Assembly (NCBI RefSeq): GCF_010501055.1
Contig: NZ_QVMO01000003.1
Location: 1 to 64,000 of the forward strand
DNA length: 64,000 nt
Origin: Dysgonomonas sp. 521
GTDB lineage: Bacteria > Bacteroidota > Bacteroidia > Bacteroidales > Dysgonomonadaceae
Reading direction: 5' to 3'
Positions 26,046 through 34,901 of the stretch are shown piece after piece (position 1 is the stretch's first letter; the number at the start of each line of letters is the position of its first letter). The translations under genes and the position numbers were made by a program. The notes under the pieces were generated by a model that was not told where the DNA came from, searched no databases, and saw nothing but the letters and a program-made list of their open reading frames with translations.

Positions 26046-27383
26046 TCAAAATTCAAATCTGAGGCCCGCGCTAAGCCCGAATACATGAGAGTTGTCGGTA
26101 CGGATACTAAATGGCTGATCATTGTCGAAGAAATAAGAATAACGGGGCTCGAAATACAATCCCCACTTATCGTAAAATTTATACGTCACCCCCACAGACG
26201 CGTTCAAAGACCACTGCAACCCTTTTACGGTCTCCTTCACCGAGAATTTAGACAGATTGTCATCGCCCTGCTGGAGTACACTCTGTGTATAGTTCAGCCT
26301 TAAGCCCTTCTCTGCCATTGCGCCCGCAGACGCGTATATATTCCATCTCGGATTGTTCCATAGATACACAACCATGTTGACAGGGACACCCAGATAGTGT
26401 AGCTCCTGTTTGGCGTTTTGATATGATGAGCCGTCCATATTGAATTTCGAAGACAGATAAGTATATACCAGCCCTGTTTCCAACGCTATACGGTCGTTTA
26501 TATCTTTGCGTACAGTAATCCCAAAGGATAACGGCATCGAATGGCTTACATTCGTAAAATCGTTGTAAGCCGCAAATGTTTCGGCTTCTTTACTTGCCAG
26601 AAGATGTTCAGCGGCATCATTCATGGCCGGAGGCTGGAAGCTACTAAATAAATAATTGGATTCTTTCATAGCTCCCGCTCCGAGTGAAGCACTTCCTCCT
26701 GACGAGAAAGAAGCTGCTAATAACCATTTGTCTTGCTTTTCCTTTTTCGCGACAAGGATTTTAGTTGGTTCATAATTCTTTTTTATTCCTTTTTGCTCTT
26801 GAGAAGGGACTGAATCTGCTACCGGTAGCCCAGATTCTTTATCAGGATCTGCAATTACTAACGAATTGCCTACATCTGCAAGTTGTACAGTATCGATCTG
26901 TAACAGAGAATTTTCAACGGTTTTCGTTGTGCCGGACGAACCATTATTATCTGATACTGCACCACTTACTTGTTGGGAAACCAACCGGACGCTTCCGGTA
27001 GATTTCTTAGTGGTTGTATATTGCTTTCTTTTACTTTCTTCTTTTTTACTTTCTTTCGCAGGCTCCGCTACTTCCGCCAGCGTTTTATCCTCCAGCCTGA
27101 TAGCAGACGCCGGAATAGAATCTGCAACTATATCTGTATTTGCCGTAGCATCCGGTTCTCCCCCCTTGAAGGGCAAGAGCAACAGAAGCGCCAAAACAGC
27201 CGCTACAGCGGCAGAACTCACAGCCCACCACATGACGCGCCGTTTTTTCGCTGGCTTCAGTCCTTGTTCTATGGCATCCCAGCAGTCGTCATCAACAGAC
27301 ATCCTGTGATCTTCCAGCTTTTGTTTCAGCAGTTTACTGAAATCGTCAAGCTGATCTTTATATCTTTCTTTGTCTTTCTGCAT
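26046..27383 (-). CDS. Membrane-spanning anti-sigma-like protein with C-terminal beta-barrel
   Basis: 445 aa from MQKDKERYKD (an ATG two codons earlier is equally possible). The N-terminus is cytoplasmic and charged, KKRRVMWWAVSSAAVAAVLALLLLLPF is a single TM helix near residue 50-75, then a Ser/Thr/Lys-rich linker and a C-terminal barrel region ending in RFEF, a typical outer-membrane end. Its start lies inside the end of the ECF sigma gene (26-nt overlap), so it is coupled to it and may regulate the sigma factor. A protein spanning both membranes would be unusual; the barrel assignment rests on strand pattern and C-terminal Phe. Confidence 0.7.
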   Translation of the reverse strand: MQKDKERYKDQLDDFSKLLKQKLEDHRMSVDDDCWDAIEQGLKPAKKRRVMWWAVSSAAVAAVLALLLLLPFKGGEPDATANTDIVADSIPASAIRLEDKTLAEVAEPAKESKKEESKRKQYTTTKKSTGSVRLVSQQVSGAVSDNNGSSGTTKTVENSLLQIDTVQLADVGNSLVIADPDKESGLPVADSVPSQEQKGIKKNYEPTKILVAKKEKQDKWLLAASFSSGGSASLGAGAMKESNYLFSSFQPPAMNDAAEHLLASKEAETFAAYNDFTNVSHSMPLSFGITVRKDINDRIALETGLVYTYLSSKFNMDGSSYQNAKQELHYLGVPVNMVVYLWNNPRWNIYASAGAMAEKGLRLNYTQSVLQQGDDNLSKFSVKETVKGLQWSLNASVGVTYKFYDKWGLYFEPRYSYFFDNDQPFSIRTDNSHVFGLSAGLRFEF

Positions 27384-27921
27384 TTTCATGCATTATTAAA
27401 GATTCCACACTTTTTTGTAAAGCCTTCCTAGCCCTTATAAACTGGGAACGGGAAGTACTTTCATTTATATTCAATATGCCGGCTATTTCGCTATGTGAAT
27501 ATCCCTCTATAGCAAAAAGGTTGAAAACGGTACGGTATCCGTATGGTAATTCAGCAATACAAGCCAGCAGTTCGTCAGCAGAGATTTGCTCCAACGCCGA
27601 AGCTTCCACGTTCTCCATAGCGTCATCATATTCATCTATGTTTGAGCTTACCTTGAGAGCATCGTTACGACGCAGATATTCCAGAGCCGTTGTCACAAAA
27701 ACACGGCGCATCCATCCCTTGAACGAACCTGTGCCTGAATAGGTATGTATTTTTGTAAATACCTTTATAAATCCATCCTGCAACAAATCTTTTGCTGTTT
27801 CTTTGTTGCTAACATACCGCATGCAAACACTCATCATGGCAGGAGCATGCAACTCATAAAGTTCTTTACGAGCCCATGATTCGCCACGTTTACATCCGGC
27901 AATTAGTACTAGTTCGTCCAT
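27358..27921 (-). CDS. ECF-type RNA polymerase sigma factor
   Basis: 187 aa. Sigma region 2 is seen as RYVSNKETAKDLLQDGFIKVFTKI (about 38-61) and WMRRVFVTTALEYLRR, and region 4 as ELPYGYRTVFNLFAIEGYSHSEIAGILNINESTSRSQFIRARKALQKSV. There is no region 1 or 3, as expected of extracytoplasmic-function factors. It directs core polymerase to a small regulon, probably including its own operon. The overlapping downstream membrane protein is the likely partner. Confidence 0.93.
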   Translation of the reverse strand: MDELVLIAGCKRGESWARKELYELHAPAMMSVCMRYVSNKETAKDLLQDGFIKVFTKIHTYSGTGSFKGWMRRVFVTTALEYLRRNDALKVSSNIDEYDDAMENVEASALEQISADELLACIAELPYGYRTVFNLFAIEGYSHSEIAGILNINESTSRSQFIRARKALQKSVESLIMHENAERQRKI

Positions 27922-28084
27922 TTGCGATTTCTCTCTATTTAGTATGATGCAAATCGGATTTAAAAAGTTGCACCACCCGATAAATATAAGTATTTTTTCA
28001 GAGAAGTTGTCTCCACTTTTTATTTAACCTCGGAGCTATGGAGTTTGACTCTGTGGTCGAGTAAAAGTCGAAATTACTTCATAA

Positions 28085-28387
28085 TAATGCGAATCAAGGG
28101 TTGAAAAACACAGTAACTTATTGTCCCGAAGAGACTGAAGGTGGATAACCACGGACAAAACCCGTGACAGGAACTGACAGAAGAATATGTCTCCATAGGA
28201 GGCAAATAGCAAAAACAAATGCCATTCGCCTCCTACGGAGACGGCCTCTCCCTATCCGCTTTTGCCACGGGTTTTACCCGTAGTTATCCATATTAGCCCA
28301 CTTCGTGGACTTAGAACCCTGACTACAAAACAGAAGATTGATTTATAATAGTATACTGCAACCCTAAGCAACTCCTGATTCACATTA
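28085..28387. mobile_element. TAATGYGAATCA repeat element, 303 bp
   Basis: TAATGCGAATCA at the left and TGATTCACATTA at the right are imperfect inverted termini. Inside, ATAACCACGG...CCGTAGTTAT and other hairpins surround GC-rich stretches; no gene. It ends directly against the next element. Confidence 0.55.
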
Positions 28388-28388
28388 T

Positions 28389-28604
28389 TAATGTGAATCA
28401 AGGGTTAAATGTGCCGTTAGGCACATCATATTGGTAGAAACATGAATGAAATTCGTTTTTTGTGCCGTCAGGTACAAAATGTGAATTGTTCTGTAGATAT
28501 TGCGTACCTGACGGCACGCAATTAACCGGTTAAAGCTTCTTTCTACCAACATTCAGTCCCTAAAGGGACAAAAAATAGCACATTTAACCCTTGATTCGCA
28601 TTTA
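28389..28604. mobile_element. TAATGYGAATCAAGGGTTAAA repeat element, about 216 bp
   Basis: TAATGTGAATCAAGGGTTAA (left) and its near-complement GCACATTTAACCC...GATTCGCATTTA (right) are inverted termini of more than 20 bp. Inside are GTGCCGTTAGGCAC and TGTGCCGTCAGGTAC hairpins. It sits back-to-back with the 303-bp element. The rest of the gap to 28780 is AT-rich with nothing recognised. Confidence 0.6.
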
Positions 28605-28781
28605 TAAGTAATCAGTAAAAATCAAAGCAATATTTTCAGATGATAATTTGTAGAAACAAAACAGTGCGCTGAATGCCATTAGGCATTATCGCTTGGTAGA
28701 AAATAGTTTGCATTTTAAGAAGTTTTTGAATTTAGTAGTTAAAAACCAACAGATAAAAAATAATACTTCCGTTGATTTAAC

Positions 28782-28789
28782 TATCTTTG
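28782..28789 (+). promoter_or_regulatory. TAnnTTTG -7 box for the DUF2723 gene
   Basis: TATCTTTG lies 142 nt before the chosen ATG, implying a 5' leader of about 135 nt. The leader contains the inverted word AAAACGACTAATG shared with two other intergenic sites. Confidence 0.55.
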
Positions 28790-28930
28790 CACCCAAATAT
28801 ATAAAAAGCAACGTTTTTAAGTAGCGAGGGCAGAACTTAATTAATAAATTTAGTTATGCCGAGTCACCAAAAACGACTAATGTAATTGAACTGTTTAATC
28901 CTACAGTATATCATTCAACACCTGTTCATT

Positions 28931-31900
28931 ATGAAGAAATACAATCTGATAAACAATATCTTCGGCTGGTTTAGTTTTGCCATAGCTGCTATTGTTTACT
29001 TAATGACTATTGAACCTACAGCCAGTTTCTGGGATTGTGGAGAATTTATTACTTCGGCCTACAAACTGGAAGTCGGACACCCGCCCGGAGCGCCTTTCTT
29101 CATGCTTACAGGAAAACTCTTCTCCCTGTTTGCCTCCGACCCAAGCCAGGTAGCTGCAATGATAAACAGCATGTCGGCACTATTAAGCGCCCTCACCATA
29201 TTGTTCCTCTTCTGGACTATTACGCACCTTGTGAAAAAGCTCATATATACCGACAAAGAGAAAGAAATGACAGCAGGCCAGCTAATCGCTATCATCGGTA
29301 GCGGACTGGTAGGAGCCCTTACATATACATTTACCGATACATTCTGGTTCTCTGCCGTAGAAGGCGAAGTTTACGCCTACTCATCCATGTTCACAGCTTT
29401 GGTGTTCTGGCTGATACTGAAATGGGAAAACCGCGCAGACCAGCCCGGAGCCGACAAGTGGCTCGTAATCATAGCATACGCCATGGGGCTGTCCATAGGT
29501 GTCCACTTATTGAACCTGCTTTGTATTCCGGCCATTGTACTGGTTTATTATTTCAAGAAAGCGAAGGACATAGATGTGAAAGGTACATTATTCGCTTTAG
29601 CTGGCTCATTATTACTGATCGTAATATTGATGTACGGTATTATCCCGGGCTTTACCAAAGTAGGCGCATGGTTCGAAATGTTGTTTGTAAACAGCCTCGG
29701 ATTCTCTTATAATTCCGGCGCCCTTACTTATATCTTATTCACAGTAATCTCCATCATATGGGCACTGTATGAAACACTTTCTCCAAAAGGAAGCCTCAAG
29801 AGAGCCAAGATAGCTACACTGATCACAATGGCTCTGAGTGGCGTCACATTTATCGGCTCAAACACGCTTCTATGGATAATCCTGATTGCCGCAGCCGCAG
29901 CGTTCCTGTTCATTTATAAAGGAATTAACGCCCGCCTGCTGAATACTACAGTACTGTGCCTGATGGTTATACTGGTCGGATATTCTTCTTTCGCGCTGAT
30001 TCCTATCCGTTCTATAGCGAATACGCCGATGGATCAGAACTCTCCTGAAAACGTATTTACGCTGGCAAGTTACCTCAACCGTGAACAGTATGGCGACAGG
30101 CCTCTGTTTTACGGCAAAACATACGCTTCTACAGAAAAGCGTGACGCTTCGTCTGGCAGGATAGCTCCTCCCGAAACCGAAAAGAAAACATACGATAAGG
30201 TGGTAAAGAAATCGCCTGATCAAAAAGACGAATATGTAGTAACAGGCACTATCCCTACATACGGTACAACAAACAATATGTTGCTGCCACGCATGTACTC
30301 TACCGAAGACAGGCATGTGCTGGGTTACCAGATATGGGCGGACATAAAAGATACGTCTGTGCCTCCTACCATGTTCGAAAATCTGAAATTCTTCTTTAGT
30401 TACCAGCTCGACTTTATGTATTTCCGCTACTTTATGTGGAATTTCTCCGGCCGCCAGAATGACATTCAGTCGGTAGGCAATATGAGCAACGGTAACTGGA
30501 TCACAGGTATCGGCTTCGTTGACGAGTTGTTAGGCCGTGGGCCACAGGACAACCTGCCTCCCGATATCGTAGAAAACAAAGGGCATAACAAATATTATAT
30601 GCTACCGCTGATTCTGGGTATCCTGGGTATTGTATTCCAGTTGACCAGAGGACGCAGGGGCGAACAACAGTTCCTTGTAACGTTTATGTTGTTCTTTATG
30701 ACAGGTATTGCCATTATCATCTATCTCAATCAGCAGCCATTCGAACCGCGTGAACGTGACTACGCGTATGCGGGCTCGTTCTATGCCTTCTGTATATGGA
30801 TAGGTTTTGGAGTGGCATTCGTATGGAAGATGTTGAACAAATGGCTTCCGAGCACAGTATCGGCTGGCATAGCTACTGCACTGTGCCTTATCATCCCGAT
30901 ACAGATGGCCGGACAAAACTGGGACGACCATGACCGTTCGGACAGATATACGATGCGCGACTTCGGGATGAATTATCTGCGTGGCTGCCCTCCTAACAGT
31001 ATATTATTCTCTATGGGAGATAACGATACATTCCCGTTGTGGTATGCGCAGGAAGTAGAAGGATTCCGTACCGATGTGCGTGTATGCAACCTGAGTTACC
31101 TGCAAACAGACTGGTATGTAGACCAAATGCGCCGTCAGGCTTACGATTCGTCACCTCTGCCTATCAACTGGGATGAGGACAGGTATCAGGGCTCGAAAGG
31201 ACAATCGGCTTACGTATTATCCCGTAAAGACATTGAAAGCGTGCTTACCCGCGAACTGAAAGGCTCGCAGGACGGAGTATGGCTGGGACGGATCAACTTC
31301 AATGATTATTACGATACCTCCGCTTACAAAGATACCATGATGGTAGACGAGGTACTGGATATATTGAAAACAAAAGACAATTATGCTCCAAAGAATCCAT
31401 TCGGTATCGACAAGGGTATAATCGTACCAAGCAGCATATTCAAGATGCCTGTGGACAACTCGAAAATCAACTGGGAAGAACTGGGAGCCACACCAAGTGC
31501 CAAGAGTGAATTCGTATTCAATCTGGGAGACAATAAAGGCGGCTTATACAGGCAGGAAATAATGATACTGGAAATGTTGAACAATATCAACAAGGACGAC
31601 TGGAAACGTGGTATCTACTATGCGATGACAATAGGCGAACCACCGTTGAAACTGGCTGACAAATCGATAAAAGAAGGCATCACTTGCCGCATTATACCGG
31701 GAACACCGGACAGTACGGGTGTAAACACCGATGTGATGTTCGACAATATGGTCAACAAGTACAAATGGGGCGGTATAGAGAACCCGAAAGTATATCTGGA
31801 CGAAAACAACCAGAGAATGGCACGTACCTTCCGCATCTTGTTTGGCGACCTTATTTCGGCATTGCTCGAAAAAGGCGATGACGAAAAAGCATTACAGGCA

Positions 31901-32404
31901 CTTGACGCCTGTATAGCAAAAATCCCGGGTAATACAGTACCGCGCAGTGGCGAATCTATCCTATTTGCCGACGCATATTACCAACTGGGACACCCTGAAA
32001 AGGCTGAGAAAATAATAGAAGAAATATTGTACAGAGCCGATGCTTCACTCAACTGGTACTCCGGCATGAAGCCTATAGATATGATTTCATGCAGCTCGGA
32101 TATACGCGACTATATGAACACGGAGATTCAGATACTGGACGTCTATCAGCGTTACGACAGGGCTAAATACAAAACCATGCTCGAAAAACTGATGTCGATG
32201 ACTGACATGTTCCTCAACAATGGAGTAAGTTTCAGCGAAAACAGGCATCCGCTCGATTACCTGATGCGTGTCACAATGAGAGGATTCTACCTGTCAGGAG
32301 ATGACACTGTAGCAGAAAAAGAAGAACATGCTATGGCTGAACGTATTGGCGGCATGATGCAAAAATATAATCCGCGACTTTTACAAAAATACAGATCCAA
32401 CTAA
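28931..32404 (+). CDS. DUF2723 GT-C membrane protein, putative protein O-mannosyltransferase
   Basis: 1157 aa from the ATG at 28931 (MKKYNLINNIFGWFSF); the open frame begins 15 codons earlier. The N-terminal half has about ten membrane helices, and the first periplasmic loop carries SFWDCGEFI with the Asp and Glu expected of GT-C glycosyltransferases. The C-terminal half is periplasmic and helical, possibly TPR-like (EKALQALDACIAKIP; HPEKAEKIIEEIL). DUF2723 is related to eukaryotic TMEM260, a protein O-mannosyltransferase; whether this protein starts Bacteroidetes protein O-glycosylation is inference. A terminator hairpin follows. Confidence 0.82.
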   Translation: MKKYNLINNIFGWFSFAIAAIVYLMTIEPTASFWDCGEFITSAYKLEVGHPPGAPFFMLTGKLFSLFASDPSQVAAMINSMSALLSALTILFLFWTITHLVKKLIYTDKEKEMTAGQLIAIIGSGLVGALTYTFTDTFWFSAVEGEVYAYSSMFTALVFWLILKWENRADQPGADKWLVIIAYAMGLSIGVHLLNLLCIPAIVLVYYFKKAKDIDVKGTLFALAGSLLLIVILMYGIIPGFTKVGAWFEMLFVNSLGFSYNSGALTYILFTVISIIWALYETLSPKGSLKRAKIATLITMALSGVTFIGSNTLLWIILIAAAAAFLFIYKGINARLLNTTVLCLMVILVGYSSFALIPIRSIANTPMDQNSPENVFTLASYLNREQYGDRPLFYGKTYASTEKRDASSGRIAPPETEKKTYDKVVKKSPDQKDEYVVTGTIPTYGTTNNMLLPRMYSTEDRHVLGYQIWADIKDTSVPPTMFENLKFFFSYQLDFMYFRYFMWNFSGRQNDIQSVGNMSNGNWITGIGFVDELLGRGPQDNLPPDIVENKGHNKYYMLPLILGILGIVFQLTRGRRGEQQFLVTFMLFFMTGIAIIIYLNQQPFEPRERDYAYAGSFYAFCIWIGFGVAFVWKMLNKWLPSTVSAGIATALCLIIPIQMAGQNWDDHDRSDRYTMRDFGMNYLRGCPPNSILFSMGDNDTFPLWYAQEVEGFRTDVRVCNLSYLQTDWYVDQMRRQAYDSSPLPINWDEDRYQGSKGQSAYVLSRKDIESVLTRELKGSQDGVWLGRINFNDYYDTSAYKDTMMVDEVLDILKTKDNYAPKNPFGIDKGIIVPSSIFKMPVDNSKINWEELGATPSAKSEFVFNLGDNKGGLYRQEIMILEMLNNINKDDWKRGIYYAMTIGEPPLKLADKSIKEGITCRIIPGTPDSTGVNTDVMFDNMVNKYKWGGIENPKVYLDENNQRMARTFRILFGDLISALLEKGDDEKALQALDACIAKIPGNTVPRSGESILFADAYYQLGHPEKAEKIIEEILYRADASLNWYSGMKPIDMISCSSDIRDYMNTEIQILDVYQRYDRAKYKTMLEKLMSMTDMFLNNGVSFSENRHPLDYLMRVTMRGFYLSGDDTVAEKEEHAMAERIGGMMQKYNPRLLQKYRSN

Positions 32405-32420
32405 GACAAATAAATAAACA

Positions 32421-32458
32421 CGGATTTTCATGTACATTCATGAAAATCCGCTTGTTTA
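32421..32458 (+). terminator. Terminator hairpin after the DUF2723 gene
   Basis: CGGATTTTCATG (32421-32432) and CATGAAAATCCG (32439-32450) form a perfect 12-bp stem with a 6-nt loop, followed by CTTGTTT. Confidence 0.75.
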
Positions 32459-32470
32459 TGACCTCTAGTT

Positions 32471-33082
32471 ATGTTTATAGAACAACCCCCAAGAATATAT
32501 AGGATGCTCTTTCCCGGAGCATTTTGGCGGAAACCGGTAAAAAGCGAAAAGACTATCTATCTGACTTTCGATGATGGCCCTATACCCGACATTACCCCTT
32601 GGGTACTGGATTTGCTGGATAAGTATGACATTAAGGCCACGTTTTTCTGTGTGGGCGATAATGTACGTAAGCATCCCGACATTTACAAAATGGTACTCGA
32701 CAGAGGGCACCGTGTGGGAAACCATACGTTCAACCATGTACAGGGAATCAGGAAATTTTCGAAACGCTATCTGGAAAATACCCGGCTGGCATCGGAATAT
32801 ATCGACTCGGATTTGTTTCGACCTCCACACGGACACATGCGCATACCCCAGTTTTTTACCTTAAGGCGGTATTACAAAATCATTATGTGGGATGTGGTAA
32901 CCCGCGACTACAGTAAGCTGATGACTCCCGAAAAAGTGTTTGAGAACGTAAAAAAATACGCCCGTGACGGGTCTATTATTGTTTTCCATGATTCGATAAA
33001 GGCAGAAAAGAATATGAAACAAGCCTTACCTCAAAGTATAGAGTGGCTTAAAGAACAGGGATATACGTTTAAGAAGTTATAA
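32471..33082 (+). CDS. Polysaccharide deacetylase (NodB/CE4)
   Basis: 203 aa. The NodB homology domain covers most of the protein: motif 1 YLTFDDGPIPD, motif 2 GNHTFNHVQG (His ligands), motif 3 RPPHGHMRIPQ, motif 5 IIVFHDSIKAE. It binds a divalent metal and removes N-acetyl groups from a glycan, perhaps peptidoglycan or another wall polymer. There is no signal peptide or TM helix, unlike most exported relatives, so either the start is elsewhere or it acts on a lipid-linked cytoplasmic precursor. Confidence 0.87.
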   Translation: MFIEQPPRIYRMLFPGAFWRKPVKSEKTIYLTFDDGPIPDITPWVLDLLDKYDIKATFFCVGDNVRKHPDIYKMVLDRGHRVGNHTFNHVQGIRKFSKRYLENTRLASEYIDSDLFRPPHGHMRIPQFFTLRRYYKIIMWDVVTRDYSKLMTPEKVFENVKKYARDGSIIVFHDSIKAEKNMKQALPQSIEWLKEQGYTFKKL

Positions 33083-33190
33083 GTTATAAGTTATGAGTTA
33101 AATCATAATATTACCCTGCTAAGGAAAGACCACGCTTATATTCTTCATTTCCTCATATTTGCAATACTGTGAAGAATGTTAAGTTACCCT

Positions 33191-33685
33191 TTACTTCCTC
33201 TTAGCTTTCCAGGGCTTTTCCACCGATATTACGATAGCGAATATGAGCAGGCCACCCTGAACCAAAGCGCCTAGGGCGGATATGCGCGAACCTCTCAGGA
33301 CTTCCGGATTATTTAAGGCCGCATCCCTTGTTGTGTTTGCTATCTCAAGGCTGTTGTCAAGCAAGGGGCTAAAATAGAATGTACCTGCTATAATAATCAG
33401 AAGGGACAGCACCCATTTTACGATCATCCATTTATGCTTGAAAAAGCCCCAATTGGTAAATACGCCATACACTATCGCCGTTATCACGGTACTAACCGCA
33501 CCCGGAATAACCAAGGTATCATCGATAACCCGTGATATGCGGAGTATCATATACAATTCGTCCCCCGACTGTGCTTTCTGCAATGAAATCACAGCCATAG
33601 CCATTACCCCTACAACCCACATCATAGAAAATATCAGGTGAAATATCTTCAGTATTTTTACGCCGCTCGTATCCAGTTTTTCCAT
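33191..33685 (-). CDS. Four-TM membrane protein (DUF2269-like)
   Basis: 164 aa from the ATG at 33685 (MEKLDTSGVKILKIFHLIF); the open frame runs further back but through the palindromic repeat region. Four hydrophobic helices are seen: residues about 10-30, 50-75, 85-105 and 135-155. The layout and sequence VVGVMAMAVISL with DDTLVIPGAV resemble DUF2269-type integral membrane proteins of unknown function. No partner gene is obvious. Confidence 0.65.
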   Translation of the reverse strand: MEKLDTSGVKILKIFHLIFSMMWVVGVMAMAVISLQKAQSGDELYMILRISRVIDDTLVIPGAVSTVITAIVYGVFTNWGFFKHKWMIVKWVLSLLIIIAGTFYFSPLLDNSLEIANTTRDAALNNPEVLRGSRISALGALVQGGLLIFAIVISVEKPWKAKRK

Positions 33686-33809
33686 ATTCAATCTATTTAC
33701 TCCGGCAAATATATTCCAATTATCTGATATAACCACGCTATAGATGTATGTCAAAAATCTGTTATTCCGCCGCCGCAGGGGATTGCAAATAAGAAAGGAC
33801 GGAGACCTC

Positions 33810-33870
33810 GTAGGGGCGAACCAGTGTGTTCGTCCCATTTATCCAGGCAGACACACAGGTCTGCCCCTAC
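33810..33870. repeat. GTAGGGGC palindromic repeat
   Basis: GTAGGGGCGAACC...GGTCTGCCCCTAC, 61 bp, complementary 8-bp ends, between two minus-strand genes. Confidence 0.7.
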
Positions 33871-33889
33871 AACGCCGTTTATCCTCTGC

Positions 33890-34216
33890 CTACTTATTAT
33901 TATTTTCCGAATAAAGAGAATCCAAATACATCTGCCATATTGCTTTCCTTAATATCATTTTTTCAAGTTGATTTTGCAGTTCATCGCACCTTCTTAGAAA
34001 CACCTGACGTCGCCTGTCACTTTCCTTATCGTCAAGCCATCCCCACCAAAACAGTTGTATAAGGAAGGCAAAAAGTAAAATAAAGATAACAGTATAGGAC
34101 AACATGAATATATCGAACACAGGATAAAAAAGCAGAGATACAAGGCATAGCAGCAGCAATACAAGCGTAATTACCATTGATAAGGATAAAATGCGAAGTG
34201 TTTGTTTTGTTTTCAT
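33890..34216 (-). CDS. Small two-TM protein of unknown function
   Basis: 108 aa. Two hydrophobic segments (about 10-30 and 33-58) precede a charged cytoplasmic helix (DDKESDRRRQVFLRRCDELQNQ). I do not recognise a family. Its interest is its leader: a promoter box at 34438-34445 and an intervening 79-nt structured element (34229-34307) and hairpin place over 200 nt of structured RNA before the ATG. It might be a membrane sensor or a product controlled by that RNA, but this is inference. Confidence 0.55.
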   Translation of the reverse strand: MKTKQTLRILSLSMVITLVLLLLCLVSLLFYPVFDIFMLSYTVIFILLFAFLIQLFWWGWLDDKESDRRRQVFLRRCDELQNQLEKMILRKAIWQMYLDSLYSENNNK

Positions 34217-34228
34217 AAGGTATTAAAC

Positions 34229-34307
34229 AAAAGAACGTGGGACATACGTGTTGACATCCGAGGGACTGGCTACCCAACTAAGAACAACAACGACATGCCC
34301 ACGCCTT
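34229..34307 (-). ncRNA. Structured RNA-like element, copy 1 (leader of the two-TM gene)
   Basis: On the minus strand the 79 nt start AAAGGCGUGGGCAUGU and end AUGUCCCACGUUCUUUU. The outer stem GUGGG/CCCAC, an inner stem (CGUUGUUG with CAACACG) and the apical words UUGGGU, CCAG and CCUC align with copy 2. Because the inner stem differs in sequence yet still pairs, the fold looks selected. It ends 13 nt before the ATG of the two-TM protein, so it may act in cis. No other promoter is visible between it and the box at 34438-34445. Confidence 0.6.
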
Positions 34308-34410
34308 TTAAAGCGTCAGCTATAATCGTTTTGTGCTGTTCTTATAAGAATTTGAAAATTGCCAGTTTTCGGATATCAGCGACAAAATTTATAGATAACG
34401 TAAATATTTT

Positions 34411-34445
34411 CGGCAACCCTTTGCCGTTATGTTATTACAAAGTTA
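34411..34445 (-). promoter_or_regulatory. Promoter box and 5' hairpin of the two-TM gene leader
   Basis: The minus strand reads TAACTTTG at 34438-34445, a match to TAnnTTTG. About 10 nt downstream CGGCAA/TTGCCG (34411-34426) makes a 6-bp hairpin that would be near the 5' end of the transcript. The neighbouring bases are the same as at the second promoter (34624-34631). Confidence 0.55.
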
Positions 34446-34535
34446 ACATATTTTTTAATTCCAAATTACAGGTTCTTTGTTTTTTATCCTTTTACAGGGT
34501 ATTTACAGTAAGTAAGGAAGGACAGAATATAAAAA

Positions 34536-34614
34536 AGAACGTGGAACATGTTTTATCCCGTAATTAGAGGCTCTGGTAGACCCAAAGAGACGAGATTTAC
34601 ATGCCCACACCTTT
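34536..34614 (-). ncRNA. Structured RNA-like element, copy 2, with own promoter
   Basis: Minus strand, 79 nt: AAAGGUGUGGGCAUGU at the 5' side and ACAUGUUCCACGUUCUUUU at the 3' side. The outer stem (GUGG...CCAC with CAUGU/ACAUG), an inner stem AUCUCGU/ACGGGAU and the apical UUGGGU...CCAG..CCUC match copy 1. TAACTTTG at 34624-34631 would start transcription at the element's edge, and UUCUUUUUU follows the stem like a terminator. Together these suggest a free small RNA. The Rfam class is unknown to me; 6S-Flavo and Bacteroidales-1 are the models to test. Confidence 0.65.
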
Positions 34615-34623
34615 ATATTATTA

Positions 34624-34631
34624 CAAAGTTA
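34624..34631 (-). promoter_or_regulatory. TAnnTTTG -7 box for the structured RNA copy 2
   Basis: Minus strand TAACTTTG, 10 nt before the RNA element. Upstream at 34653-34685 is a perfect 11-bp hairpin TGGCGCAAGTT/AACTTGCGCCA. Confidence 0.6.
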
Positions 34632-34731
34632 ACTAATTTTCAATTCCCTCTTTGGCGCAAGTTTAACGAAGTGTAACTTGCGCCATAAGAAAACCAAAAG
34701 AAAGATAGGTTGTAAAATGGTTTTGCGATAT

Positions 34732-34792
34732 GTAGGGGCGAACCTATGTGTTCGTCCCTTTTATCCGGGCAGACACACAGGTCTGCCCCTAC
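34732..34792. repeat. GTAGGGGC palindromic repeat
   Basis: GTAGGGGCGAACC...GGTCTGCCCCTAC, nearly identical to the copy at 33810-33870; the two bracket the two-TM gene and both RNA elements. Confidence 0.7.
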
Positions 34793-34901
34793 ATAATCGC
34801 CTCCTACTTTTATCATTTTCCCGCAAATTTATCTAGTATATATGCCCCTTACCGGGGAGATGTATACAATTTGTAACTCATAATTTATAATTCTTATAAA
34901 C

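Noticed and set aside
28036-28218. 60-aa minus-strand open frame
   Set aside because: Overlaps the 303-bp repeat element; low-complexity and without family features.
28886-28930. Earlier start for the DUF2723 gene
   Set aside because: The added residues are not hydrophobic, and the ATG at 28931 gives the usual membrane-protein start.
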